Shown here in pieces: positions 47,446 through 57,987 of a stretch of DNA of 64,000 nucleotides. The stretch's first letter is position 1; each line of letters starts with the position of its first letter. Under the pieces are notes generated by a model, which was not told where the DNA came from, ran no database searches, and saw nothing but the letters and a program-made list of their open reading frames with translations. The translations under genes were made by a program, and so were the position numbers. This stretch comes from Metellina segmentata (taxonomy: Eukaryota; Arthropoda; Arachnida; Araneae; Tetragnathidae), in contig OX375873.1 in assembly GCA_947359465.1 (NCBI GenBank), forward strand, positions 132,572,899 to 132,636,898. Direction: 5' to 3'.

Positions 47446-48215
47446 CTAGGGGGCTGTGCCCCCTGATCGCCTACGCTCACGATCCTACGCAATCCCATTT
47501 GGTTTGCTTCGCAAAGCAACACTCTTTTTGCAGAGTTTTCAATCCTCTGCAACGGTGAAACTATCTTAATAATTCGTGTATTCCTAATTGGACTTTCCGG
47601 GCCATGACGTCACAGCGAGTTTCACCAAGACCGTTTCACGTTTCATCTCCGCGATAACAATTTGTACACTATCACAAAATCATACTTTTCACCACATCGA
47701 ATTTATTTATAAACCAATTTTACATAAGAATTTTACATGAAAAATTACCATAAGAAAAAGTATATTCTAAAGTTACCCATGATGTTTTCAAATTTGAAAC
47801 TAAGAGTAATAAGCTATAGAGATGATAGTTTTAACAAAAAATAACGAAAATGTCCTGATTTTCCCCGAATTTCAAAAATTATGTTAGGAACCAAATTGAA
47901 ATTTCTAAATAAAATTGGGGAGGTGCATAACTTCACGTTTTGAGGTGCTTTAAGAAACCTCACGTCTAAAAACTGAAAATTTGCACGTGTTTTGTTCACT
48001 CGCTTTTGATAAATTTACTTTGACAATGCACCATAAACTAATAGCAGGATCAAAAAAAAATCTTCTTTCCTGTACACGTTTCAACAAACCATGCTAATTT
48101 CTTAATTTTCTGATCCGTACTTTCTCGGTAAAGGGTCTACGAATCGAGAGAAAAAAGCGAGTTTTCAATCCTGCTGCGAAGGCGGTAGTTTTTTTTTTAA
48201 TATATAGAGGAAGGT
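47446..48215 (-). mobile_element. Helitron-like element with hairpin and CTAG terminus
   Basis: On the minus strand it ends with a GGGGGC-rich hairpin (GGGGGCACAGCCCCC) directly followed by CTAG and then T, the arrangement of a Helitron 3' end. Inward lie more short palindromes (TTTGCTTCGCAAA). The same terminal block recurs at 48790-49000. The far part (47990-48215; CTGATCCGTACTTTCTCGG, AGCGAGTTTTCAATCCTGC) recurs at 57345-57470. The outer limit is uncertain. Confidence 0.65.
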
Positions 48216-48789
48216 TTTAAATTTTATTTCAGTATAGAATCATTTAAATTTAGGAAAACTTCCAGAATAAATTTAATTTAATCCATCATTCTGACACTTT
48301 TTATGCGTAATTTAGTAAATGTATTACAACAAACAGGCATTAAATAAAATTGACTGACCCCAGAGGCCCCTAAGTTAATAGGTACGGGTATCTTGTCATA
48401 TTCCAATCCCATATGTTGACTTTTTCGGACGTCAGATTCCTAAAAGTAATAAAACAATTTGTTACCGTTACAAATTTAGAAATAGACTCATTTTGCCCAA
48501 ATGTAGATTTTAAAGCACATGGAAAATACTTAAAGCATTTAGATAATTTTTATTTCTTATCAACAGCAACAGAGAATTTATATCAGTCTTATGAACATTT
48601 TTCTTGCTTCACATACTGTTACTATATATTTCTGATGCCAGCGATTGTTTCAAGTAGATTTTGTATTGAATTTTAGTTATGATATTCGTTGTCATTAATG
48701 ATTTCAAATGCCCGGTACTTGAGAAATGTCTTGTAAAAATTTCGAGTTCCTAAATAATGTTGCATTTTACTTTTAAAATATTTATATGA
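48216..48789. other. AT-rich spacer
   Basis: An 87-codon ORF at 48413-48676 has no recognised domain. Confidence 0.45.
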
Positions 48790-49005
48790 CTAGGGGTCTC
48801 CGCCCCATGCTCGCTTACGCTCGCCAACCCCCGGGGATTGCTACGCAATCCCATTTGGTTTACTTCGCAAACCAACACTCCTTGTACATATGCCATTTGG
48901 TTTTCTTCGCAAACCAACATTCCTTTCGCAGAGTGAAACTATCTGAATAATTCGTATTGTCCTGATTTCACTTTCCGGTCCATGACGTCACAGCGAGGGA
49001 AAGGC
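48790..49005 (-). mobile_element. second Helitron-like hairpin terminus
   Basis: CTAGGGGTCTCCGCCCC, then CTCGCTTACGCTCGCC, GGGATTGCTACGCAATCCC (a perfect stem-loop), TTTACTTCGCAAACCAACAC, and, shared with 47590, TTTCCGGTCCATGACGTCAC. A small internal duplication repeats the CATTTGGTTTNCTTCGCAAA block. Confidence 0.75.
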
Positions 49006-49220
49006 AAAAGACAGGAAGATAGGCGAGAGTAAGAAAGAAAGTTTGGTAAGATCACTCGGGTATCTCGGGGTTGTGATGCTCGTACACATCTGAAGATGTG
49101 ACCCTGATGTCATGAATATTATAGGAATTATCATTAGAAAAAGTGATTTAAAGAGCGAAAGATACAAAAACATAGATCGAATGTCATTAGTTTCTTATTT
49201 AGTACCAGCTACGTGCTGAA

Positions 49221-50451
49221 TTAACCCTCCAGATTTTTATATCGTTGTATTAGTGGTCATCAGAAAAACTGACCAGATCTTAATGATCGTGATATCTTAC
49301 CAATAGAAAAACTGACCAGATGTTGATGTTCGAGGTATCTCCCCAATAGAAAAAACTTACCAGATATTTTCGTTCAAAATATCTCGATAATAGAAAACAA
49401 TTGGCCAACTCTTTATGGTTATTATAGTATCTCGCTAATATAAAAGAACTGGTCAAATCTCGATGATCGAGATATCTCGCCAATAGAAAACTGGCCAGAT
49501 CTATCTTGAAGTACTAGAGATCTACAAGAACCGGTTCGATCTTGATGATAATAATATCTTGCCAATCGATAAAAATTATCTTGATCCTGAAGGTCGAAGT
49601 ATCACGCCAATACAAAACTGATCAGATAATGATGATTGAGATATCTCACCAATAGAAAAAACTTACCAGATATTTTCCTTCGAGGTATCCCTACAGTAGA
49701 AAAAAATTGACTAGATCTGGATAGTCAATATAGTATCTCGTCAATAGAAAAGAACTGGTCAGATCTTGATGATCGAGTTATCATGACAATAGAAAAAAAA
49801 TTGTCCAGGTCTTAATGGTTAAGATATCTCGACAATACAAAAAAACTGGTTAGATCTTGATGATCGAAATATCTTACCAATATAAAATAATTTATCATAT
49901 CTTGATGGTCGAAGAATCCCGCCAATACAAAACTGACTAGATATTGACGGTCGAATTATCTTGCCAATAGAAAAAAAACTGGTCAGACCTTGATCTCTTC
50001 CTCGTAGAACGGGGCCAACCAACCGGTATAGTGGTTAAGGTGTTAGCCTCTAGATCGGAAGGTTCCGGGTTCGAATCCGGGTTGGGGCATAGATGTTTGT
50101 AAACGTATGGTGTAGAGGCGCCTGGTGCTCCTTAAATCTGTCGTGGCCGAAAGTCCTCACGTTGGGTTGGCGTGGAAGTTTGGAGAGTGGGGTGCCAGCT
50201 CAGGTGTTGCTTCGTCATCTGACCGTGGTTCAAAATTACGAGGTGTTGTCCTCGGATCTTTCCCTTAAGGGACTGATCCCGGACCGTCGTCAATAGCCCG
50301 TTGTGTTCCTCTAGTACGACGTTAACTAAAAATTACCAATTACCAATTACCTCGTAGAACGGATATCTTGCGGAAAAAATATCTCGTCAATAGAGAAATT
50401 GATCAGACCTTGATGGACAAGCAACCTCATGGAAACCACAAGGATGGTTAA
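49221..50451. repeat. MITE-derived tandem array, ~17 units of 43-46 bp with higher-order periodicity
   Basis: Bounded by TTAACCCTCC at 49221 and AGGATGGTTAA ending 50451, the two ends of the GATATC-palindrome element. Between them are ~17 units of the type CTGGTCAGATCTTGATGATC followed by GAGATATCTCGCCAATAG and an A-run. Units resemble each other most at a distance of seven: CTTACCAGATATTTTC at 49356 and 49662 (306 bp), ACTGGTCA at 49448 and 49754 (306 bp), GGTCGAAG at 49592 and 49907 (315 bp). A SINE sits near the right end. Confidence 0.93.
50000..50362 (+). mobile_element. SINE family 1, full length with TSD (copy 4, inside the array)
   Basis: A 337-bp SINE at 50013-50349: tRNA-like head with A-box-like TAGTGGTTAAGGTG (50029-50042) and B-box GGTTCGAATCC (50068-50078), the common body, and tail TTACCAATTACCAATTA. 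A perfect 13-bp TSD, CCTCGTAGAACGG, lies at 50000-50012 and 50350-50362. The B box and intact head suggest an internal Pol III promoter. This is the best reference copy in the window. Confidence 0.97.
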
Positions 50452-51220
50452 TTGAAAATATAAGTCTCCTTTTCTAGGACTCATACATGGGCCTTTTATT
50501 TCTTGAAGAAACGCGAGACTTATTCCAACACTCCATTTCAGACCCGATGGTACATCAAATCTAGGATCAAACGTTAAACACAATTTATTCTTCGAGTAGG
50601 CCTCGCCTGCGGGATTTGACACAAATAAATAAACAGCAAAGTCATTTCCTTAGAACGATTTACGTGCTTCCGCAATCGAATAAAGGAATTTTCTCCAAAC
50701 GAAAGTGGCCATTTAATTAGGTCGGATGAGAGACCGGCGTGTAATGACGGCAGTCACGAATCTTTCTAATTTCAGGACTGTCTCAACCGAAACGCACATC
50801 ACAGACAATCTTGTCCGGGACCTCCTTTTAATTAAGCGGATCGAATGAATAAATTGAGGGAATATCATACGGGATTGTCATGAAGAGACATCAAATGAGA
50901 GGATCCTGTCGGAGTATTATGTGTCTCGAGGATTAAATTACAAAACAAGGGAGATATTCTAAATGATAGTTTTATATTTTTCTCTTGTTTGAACATCGGA
51001 ACTACAGTACACCGTGGGACATGTGTTGAAACCCGAAACGCTCTTCTTTGAATCAATTCCTTTATTTATATATCTGTTCACAATTTTTCAAACGGTTAGG
51101 TAACTTCTGGGATGGGTCGTGTTTGGAGACAGTTCAACGCAATACCTTAAATCATCTTAGCCTTTTATTATAGAATTAACTATCAACGATATTTTTAAAA
51201 TTCTGTCTGCTGTCAAACGT
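50452..51220. other. repeat-poor island
   Basis: Less AT-rich, without window repeats. Minus-strand ORFs at 50347-50622 (which starts within array sequence) and 50865-51056 are not supported. Confidence 0.35.
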
Positions 51221-51221
51221 T

Positions 51222-51581
51222 GTGAAAAAATGATAATAATTGGTAATTTTGTAATAAACGTCGTAGTAGAGCAACACAACGGGCTATTGACGACGGTCCG
51301 GGATCAATCCCTTAAGGGAAAGATCCGAGGACAAAACCTCGTAATTTTGAACCACGGTCAAATGACGAAGCAACACCTGAGCTCGTACCCCACTCTCCAA
51401 ACTTCCACACCAACCCAATGTGAGGACTTTCGGCCACGACAGATTTAAGGTGCACCAGCCGCCTCTACACCATACTCTTACAAACATCCATGTCCGGACC
51501 CGGATTCGAACAAGGAGCCTTCCAATCTAGAGGCTAACACCCTAAACGCTATACCGGTTGGTCGGCGTGGAAAACATGATA
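51222..51581 (-). mobile_element. SINE family 1, full length with imperfect TSD (copy 5)
   Basis: A minus-strand SINE at 51236-51566, very similar to copies 1 and 4 through the whole body. Flanks GTGAAAAAATGATA (51222-51235) and GTGGAAAACATGATA (51567-51581) look like a slightly diverged TSD. Confidence 0.92.
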
Positions 51582-51776
51582 TTAGTTTAATAGATAGATG
51601 GAATAAACGCATGAGAAAATGAATCGTTCAATGAATCGTTATGGAAGAAGAAAATTATAATTCAACGGAATTTAAAATACTTTTTTCATTTTTTAAATTT
51701 AACCAATCATCTGTGCACTAGAAAATACCGAAAAAACATAATTAAAACCTGGTTTAAAATATCCTTAAATATCAAA

Positions 51777-52090
51777 GGGTCACGGTAACCTGGTTGGAAT
51801 GGCAACTGATAAGCAACACGAAGTTTGCGAGTTCCAATCCAACCAAATACCGTCGTTTACAAAGAGGGCTGGTGCACGTTAAATCTGTCGTGACCTCAAA
51901 TGTCCTCGTGTTCACGTAGGGGTTGATGTTTGGACAATGGGGTGCCAGCTAAGGTGTTGCCTCGTCATCAAACCATGGTTTAAAATTACGTAGTGTATTA
52001 GGGCCTTGGATATTTCCCTTTGGGATTGATCCCGGAACTTCGCCAAAAGCAATATGTGGTGCTACAGTGCTTGTTAATCAAAATACTTAA
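51777..52090 (+). mobile_element. SINE family 2, full length
   Basis: A head of the second type, GGGTCACGGTAACCTGGTTG, then GTTTGCGAGTTCCAATCCAA (B-box-like with one change). The common body follows from CTGTCGTGACCTCAAATGTC to GGGATTGATCCCGGAACTTC, with a tail-side end GTTAATCAAAATACTTAAAC. No convincing TSD. Confidence 0.88.
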
Positions 52091-53750
52091 ACGACAAAAA
52101 AAATTCTTCATGTTTTTTGTGTACGTGTAATGAATTTTGTTTACACAAAGAATTTTAATCATTTTTGATAAATGCTTGACTTTACCAATACCCTTTTCAA
52201 ATTTACCGGGGATATTGTAAATTCAATATATGAATTTCTTATAAAAAAATGAGTTCAACATTTCTTACGATCTAAAAATCTATGATTATACCTTAACAAA
52301 ATAAAGCTAAATGTATGTATACTTTTCTTCATTGAATCATAAATACTACTTGTAGGAAAAGAATTACTCATTTTTTTACTACACGCAACACTACCTAAAT
52401 TATTCAATAAACATGAGCTGAGTCTCATTTTTCAGTAAACAAACAAATACAATGTAATGCAATACTGAAGTCTTAAATAAAAAACAGAAATACCAGTTAC
52501 AAAAACTCCATGTTTGCTGTTCGATCAAACATTTTCTCAAATAGAAAAATCAGTGTTTTGCTCAGTCAAGCAACACAACCTAAAGAAAACAGTATGAAAA
52601 GACAAATCCAAGGGATCACATGAACAAACAGCTACTCCGAACAGCGAAACTAACTTCCCCAGATATCGCAAATAATAAAACAATACAGTTTTTATTCCGA
52701 TACCCAGTCATGTTAAATAGAACAAAACATGCAGCAAACAGATGAAGTATAAAATAAACAGCACATTCGTTGTTTATGGTGAATCAAAGTACTTAAGCGA
52801 AATCTCCTTTGCTCTTTATATTTATTACTTTCGCAGCAAAGCGGCAAATCAGGACTTCAGTAAATAGTGTTCCAGTTCCATTTCCAGCGATTCCTCTAAA
52901 ATTGCTTATGTACCGTGTAATAAACCACCTGGGACGAAAGCTGCTCTCTTAAGACTGCTCCAGACTTCGTTGTGGTTTTGTCAAATGGTATTATAACGTG
53001 ACACACAACAATACGCGAGGATTGAGCAGTTTATTCTTTTTGTCTTAACATCGCTTTTGGGGCATTTCCCCTATAAATGAGCTTATGGCGTGACTGGCTC
53101 ATTTTTCTTCTTTTTTTTTCCATTTCCATTTCTAGTTCCGTTTTCCCTCCCGACATTTCTTATTCATTTTTATAACTACTCATTTTAATCTGTCGTTACA
53201 GCGCCGCTGTACTCGGAACAGTTTCTGTTACTGCATTATTGAATACTGTCACTAGGATTCAACGTCACTGCTTGGAGTGTTGAGGTTTGGGAAAGACATT
53301 CGTGATGCAGGTCGCATTGTTACAGTTGTAGTCAAGAGGGAATATTAAATAAAAATAATTTCGTTGCAGTTTAATGAGTTTCAACTACTTTGGGTGATTT
53401 GCTGTGACCCAAAATGTAGGCTGTTTTTATTGGATTTCCTTAGAAATACTTCACCAAAACTACACACACAAGTCAATAGCTGTCGATAAGCATTGCCAGT
53501 AGAGAATTTGTAATGTAAATGGAAACACAATGATGTCAAACAACGGAATTTGTGATTCATTTATTCGAACCAACCGACGGTTTTTCTTCTTTTTCGACCC
53601 CTTTAAAATATATAGTTGATGCAGAACGCTAACTCTTGGATATAATAAACGAATATATACTAGGTAACGAATTTCAGCGTCTTTCAAGAAAACGTATGTG
53701 AAACATTTGCCAAAATCCATGAATTCTACAGAAAATGAATTATAAATGCT
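52091..53750. other. spacer, partly repeat-poor
   Basis: Nothing recognised. 52850-53340 is somewhat less AT-rich. The 86-codon minus-strand ORF at 53460-53720 has no recognised domain. Confidence 0.45.
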
Positions 53751-53855
53751 CCTTAACCTTAAGTCTACTGCCGGTACAGCAGTTGTACCTTGAAAGTTAT
53801 ACGAATCGAGCCATATCTATAGCCGTAGTCAAAAGGTATAGTTAGTGGCATAATT
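53751..53855. mobile_element. foldback element, second copy
   Basis: TTAACCTTAAGTCTACTGCC, TTGTACCTTGAAAGTTATAC, then GCCGTAGTCAAAAGGTATAG, homologous to the arms of the element at 11166-11334 but with a shorter centre. Confidence 0.75.
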
Positions 53856-53916
53856 TCAGGAATGGAATTTATGTGGTAATGTCTCAATGAGTTTTAACAT
53901 TTACATGAGTAAAACA

Positions 53917-54115
53917 TTAACCCTCTTCATTGTTGTCTCGACAAGGTAATTCGTCATTAGTAAGACTTACCATATCTTTATGCAGGAGATATCTCCAGAT
54001 CTGGATCTCATCATCATAAAATATTGGCGATATCTTTTATGTCGAGCTGTGATCTAGCATAATTAGTAGGATCTTGGCGGACGATATATCTCGTCAAAAT
54101 CACTTGGACGGTTAA
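53917..54115. mobile_element. GATATC-palindrome TIR element
   Basis: Left TTAACCCTCTTCATTGTTGT; right CACTTGGACGGTTAA. Internal units GACAAGGTAATTCGTCATTA and GGATCTTGGCGGACGATATA. Confidence 0.87.
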
Positions 54116-55650
54116 AATATATGCTGAGAGGCATATACCGGGAGGTCATAAATTAACTTCCCCTATATACGAGCCCATGGCGACCGTAATTTCCAACGAA
54201 TCGCAGTGAAATGGGACGTTTAGAGATTTCAATCCACACGATGATTTACATAAATAACAAGAATCAAGCAATTACGTCAATGGATACTGGAATGTTAAGT
54301 CTCTCACATATTGCAGAGAATAATGTGTGATCCAGTTTGTGGTATTCAGGAATCAGACCTGATGAGATACAGAGGCTTCCTTAGCCCTAACAAGAACGAG
54401 GCTTTCTTAGCTCCGATGAGAAAGTAATCCTTCCACACCTTGCTATATATGTTGTCAATAAAATGGTGTTGTTACAGCGAATTGTGTAAGAATACAGTCA
54501 ACTTATCGAGCTATCCGAACAACTGATACAGTTAGCACATTTCAAATAGAAGCACCCATTTTTTGCTATAGCAATGTAATCAGCGCAGTAAAAAAGAGAA
54601 ATTAGGTGTTGAAAAAGAACTTTAGCTTTAAAAACGAATGCGCTAGAGAACCGTCACAGAAGATGTGTGTGAAACACACTAGAAGAAAAACGAAGACCAT
54701 CAAGAAACCATAAAATTTTACCTTTATTTGCAAACTAGACACTGCGTGGATAGCCCGACGTTGTCCGTGTCCGTGGAAAGTTATTAATCTGGTGTAGAAT
54801 TATCTGCAGATATAAAATGCGTTGAAATTTTCAATCTATCTTTAGCGATTCCGATTTTAGAAAAAAGAATTTACAATCCCAGTCAAAATGTTTTTATTTT
54901 TTGCTCTCATTCCCTATAATGGAATAGGACAGGAAATGTAATCTGTTTCCTTTTTTTAACGCGAAGGGCAAAAGATGCAATCTGTTTCTCGTGACGTCAC
55001 AATCTCTTGCGAAAAAATAGAAAACATATTCAATTTAAAAATTATTTATTTAAAGAAAATCATATTTTTAGGTATCGATCTAAAGTGAAATTTTCCGCAT
55101 ATTTCAAATCCGTTGAAATTTTTACTCTATATTTCTAGGAGATCGAAAAAAGAATTTAGTGAATCCAGTTAAAAGATTTATCGTCAGACTGGAAAATCAT
55201 TCCTCCGCCCAAAATCAAAGCGGAAACGAAAAAGATAATTTTCTCCGAGTTCCCCGTTATGAAAAAAACTTGGCATGGTTCCAAAGGCTGATTGCAAGAT
55301 CAAGTGGGTAGAAAAAGTCCAGATTCGGGTGTTTATTCCGGAAGAAACGCGTTGAAAAACCGATGGAGAATAAAACTATTAAATTCATTTAAAAATCTTC
55401 AAGATTAAATTTTAAAATTCGAAACAAAAATTGCAAAAAATTTGGATTATATGTGTGCCAATTTTTAAATTTACAAATTTCTTTGTAACCATCCCATTGC
55501 GAAAAAACAAAGCTGGTGTTGCTATACGAAATGTGTTACCGGTTTCGGTGGTAACTAGGAGAGCCCGATTCGTGTATTTTACGTAATTATTGAGCACATT
55601 CTTTGAAATCTTTTAATCTAAAGTTTCCTTACGATTCATGGTGTGATTGC
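54116..55650. other. spacer
   Basis: GTGACGTCACAATCTC near 54993 echoes the GTCACAGCGAG block of the hairpin-terminus elements. Nothing else is recognised. Confidence 0.4.
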
Positions 55651-55654
55651 TAGG

Positions 55655-55800
55655 TAGGTAGGTATTTTAATTAGCGTCGAACTGGTGCAACACAGCGGGC
55701 TATTGGCGATGTACCGGGATCAATTCTTAAGAGTAAGTTCTGAGGACAACACTACATAACTTTAAGTGTGGTCAGGTGACGAGACAACATCCTAACTCTT
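55655..55800 (-). mobile_element. SINE 3' fragment with TACC tail
   Basis: The plus strand reads TAGGTAGGTAGGTATTTTAA, GCAACACAGCGGGCTATTGG, then ACTTTAAGTGTGGTCAGGTG, the reverse of the SINE 3' half. Confidence 0.85.
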
Positions 55801-56640
55801 TTATAGCTACGATCACTATATTTAATCTAATGTAATAATCATAGCTAAAAAGTTAGTAACTTAGTTTAAAAACTTTCCAGTAGAGAAAAAAAAAAACGGA
55901 TATCTACAATCTATGATTTGTAAATCGGCCATCATCATTTGTTCAGTTAACATTGCCTTTATTTCGGAAGTAAAATTGTTCACTAACAATTTTCAGCTAG
56001 CTTGATGCACAATGTAAATAACAATTATTTTTCTGGTTGGTCTTGCATCTATAACTGAAAACGAATTAAGCAAGCCATTACGAGCCCAACACTACAATAA
56101 CTTTTTAATACCGATATAATATTTACGTGTACACTGAAAATATTTTTTTTTCTGTAAGTATTACATTGATACTAATGTTGGGGCAATAACATAATAACAT
56201 CCAAAAATCTGTATTTATCTCTTCAATATGTGCAGGTAAATTTAGGATCAGTTTTAAATTGGCTTTATACCGAGAATTACCACCAAGTATGAATATTTAC
56301 ATTTTATTTACCTATACTTGTATCAAAATTTTAGTGCAAGTATTGAAGAATTTGAGAATTAGTTCTGTTGGTATCTTTGTAGTAGGTTTACATAACTGTT
56401 ACTCTTGTCTGAAAATTAAAAAATTTTGCCTTTTTAGGACCGTTTTGGTGAATTTTTATAGTGTTGAAGAGACATTCAACACTATAACAATGACATTAGT
56501 ACTATCCATTTTTTAGAACATTGAAACATTTAAAATTATTTAAAACAATGTGTTTCATAAGCATTTATTTAAATATTTACATTGAGTTCAACAGAACCTA
56601 GGAAAACGAGCTAGGTCTTTTACACAAATACAAACGCAAT
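55801..56640. other. AT-rich spacer
   Basis: No supported gene. The 85-codon ORF at 56259-56516 is hydrophobic and has no recognised domain. Confidence 0.45.
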
Positions 56641-56687
56641 ACAGAAAGGGTTTATTTTGGAATGTGAATAGACATGTATATTGTAGA

Positions 56688-56945
56688 CTAGGGTGTGGTG
56701 TCGCAAACACCGCCACCAACCTTTGATCGAGAATTCCTGAAACATATGCCCTGGCACTGCTCACGAATGTCGCAACAGCTGTCCCGTTTGTTTTGGGATG
56801 CAAGTGATTTCTGTCTGGCTGAATGGGGATCTGGCGACCCAGGGAGATCGGTTGCAGAGCTCGAATAGAGCAGAGGGTTTTTGTTTTGTGCTGCTCGCGA
56901 CTGTTGTGTTTTTGCCTGTTTTGCACCACCTATGACATAGATATG
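56688..56945 (-). other. candidate short exon: Cys-rich C-terminal open frame, function unknown
   Basis: In a GC-richer patch the minus strand has an open frame of about 85 codons. It runs from just after ATGTCATAG at about 56940 through GGAKQAKTQQSRAA, SSSATDLPGSPDPHSARQK and a Lys-Arg pair. It ends with a segment holding a CC pair and three further Cys (CCDIREQCQGICFRN, then GGGVCDTTP), stop at 56688. I do not recognise a family. A second frame is open over the same bases, so composition alone may explain both. No matching exon was found. Confidence 0.2.
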
Positions 56946-57159
56946 AATAACTCTATTGTAATTAGTGTACATACAATTCTTTGCAAAATAAATGCAAGTT
57001 ATTTGTAAACTAGGCTGTTTAGTTTTGTTGAAAGGCACATCACTAGGCCCACTAGGTTACAAGGGTTATTGATCTTAGATACTAATACTCCGTACATAAA
57101 AATTCTCTGAAGTTTGCGAAGAACTTAATCTACTGCTGATATGACAGTTTTATGTTTTA

Positions 57160-57230
57160 TTATTTATTATGGATATCAACTTAAATGTTCAATAAAACAC
57201 ACATAAATATTTTTTAAATGTTCAATCAGT
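57160..57230. repeat. flanking direct repeat, left copy
   Basis: TTATTTATTATGGATATCAA, TTAAATGTTCAATAAAACA and a second AAATGTTCAA. Matches 59200-59274 (TTATTTACTATGGATAGAAC, TTTAAATGTTCAGTAAAGCA). An exact 15-bp motif, CTGCTGATATGACAG, is at 57133-57147 and inverted at 59127-59141. Confidence 0.8.
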
Positions 57231-57521
57231 GTTATATATTATACTAGGGCGCTTCGCCGCCTGCCCGCTTTCGCTCTCCACGTAATAATTCCTAAACTAA
57301 TAGCCAAATCGGAATAATATCTTTTCCGTCTTCTTTCCTGTACAATTTTTAACAAACCATGTCAATGCTGTTATTTTTCTGATCCGTACTTTCTCGGGAA
57401 ACAGTACATTAATCGATCGAAAAAAGCGAGTTTTCAATCCTGCGGCGGAAGAGGTAACTTTTTTTTTAAATTTATAAATATATATACGACTGATCGCATA
57501 TATTAAGTTTAGTACTGATAT

Positions 57522-57645
57522 AGTAGTACATAATAACTCACACATATATACTACTGAAAAGTAGTACATAATAACTCATATATACTACTGAAAAGTAGTA
57601 CATAATAACTCATATATACTACTGAAAAGTAGTATTTATAACTGA
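57522..57645. repeat. 34-bp minisatellite, 3-4 units
   Basis: AGTAGTACATAATAACTCAT then ATATACTACTGAAA. Units start near 57522, 57560, 57594 and 57628 (the last is partial). Each unit junction contains TACTACTGAAAAGTAGTA, a hairpin-forming inverted repeat. Confidence 0.92.
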
Positions 57646-57892
57646 TACTACTGATAGTTGTGTGAATAATCTATTCCAGATCTGGACATCTCTATATATA
57701 TAATACGCTTATGCGTGGCGCAAAATTGGCCTGTATTTCTCTCCCGGTTGTGGCAACGGGTTTGTCCTTTACGAATGTAAATATTGCTATCCCTCATTTC
57801 ACCAACTGGAAGCGCATCGCGTTGACGCTTGATCAATCTTCCCGGTAATTGTGAGAGGCTTTTGATAGAAAAATGAGCTCTTAGCGTCAAAT

Positions 57893-57987
57893 TCAATATA
57901 ATTTGCGAAGAAGAGAGCAGCTAACTAGGGAATCTTTTGACGAACGAATTCAGAGAATTACCGCTAGAAAAACTGCGGATAGGCACT
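57893..57987 (+). pseudogene. possible Helitron N-terminal peptide remnant
   Basis: The plus-strand frame reads QIQYNLRRREQLTRESFDER and on to IQRITARKTADRHC. This resembles the Arg/Glu-rich linker commonly found near the N-terminus of Helitron replicase proteins (repeated 'RRREQ..ES..ER..R' pattern). It is short, runs into the tandem repeat, and has no rolling-circle HUH motif nearby. It supports the Helitron assignment only weakly. Confidence 0.4.

Noticed and set aside
50013..50090. tRNA gene
   Set aside because: A and B boxes are present, but this is the head of a 337-bp SINE with its own TSD. No clean acceptor stem closes at the expected position.
50093..50296. 67-codon ORF recurring in three places, which could look like a conserved protein family
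   Set aside because: It lies exactly in the SINE body at 861-1064, 50093-50296 and 51284-51487, with TSDs around the SINEs. The conservation is that of the retroposon.
49221..50451. CRISPR array
   Set aside because: Units are contiguous with no unique spacers, have diverged repeats, and sit in a eukaryotic, transposon-rich context.
54361..54400. Hammerhead-ribozyme-like CTGATGAG
   Set aside because: No matching CGAAA segment and stems at the required spacing.
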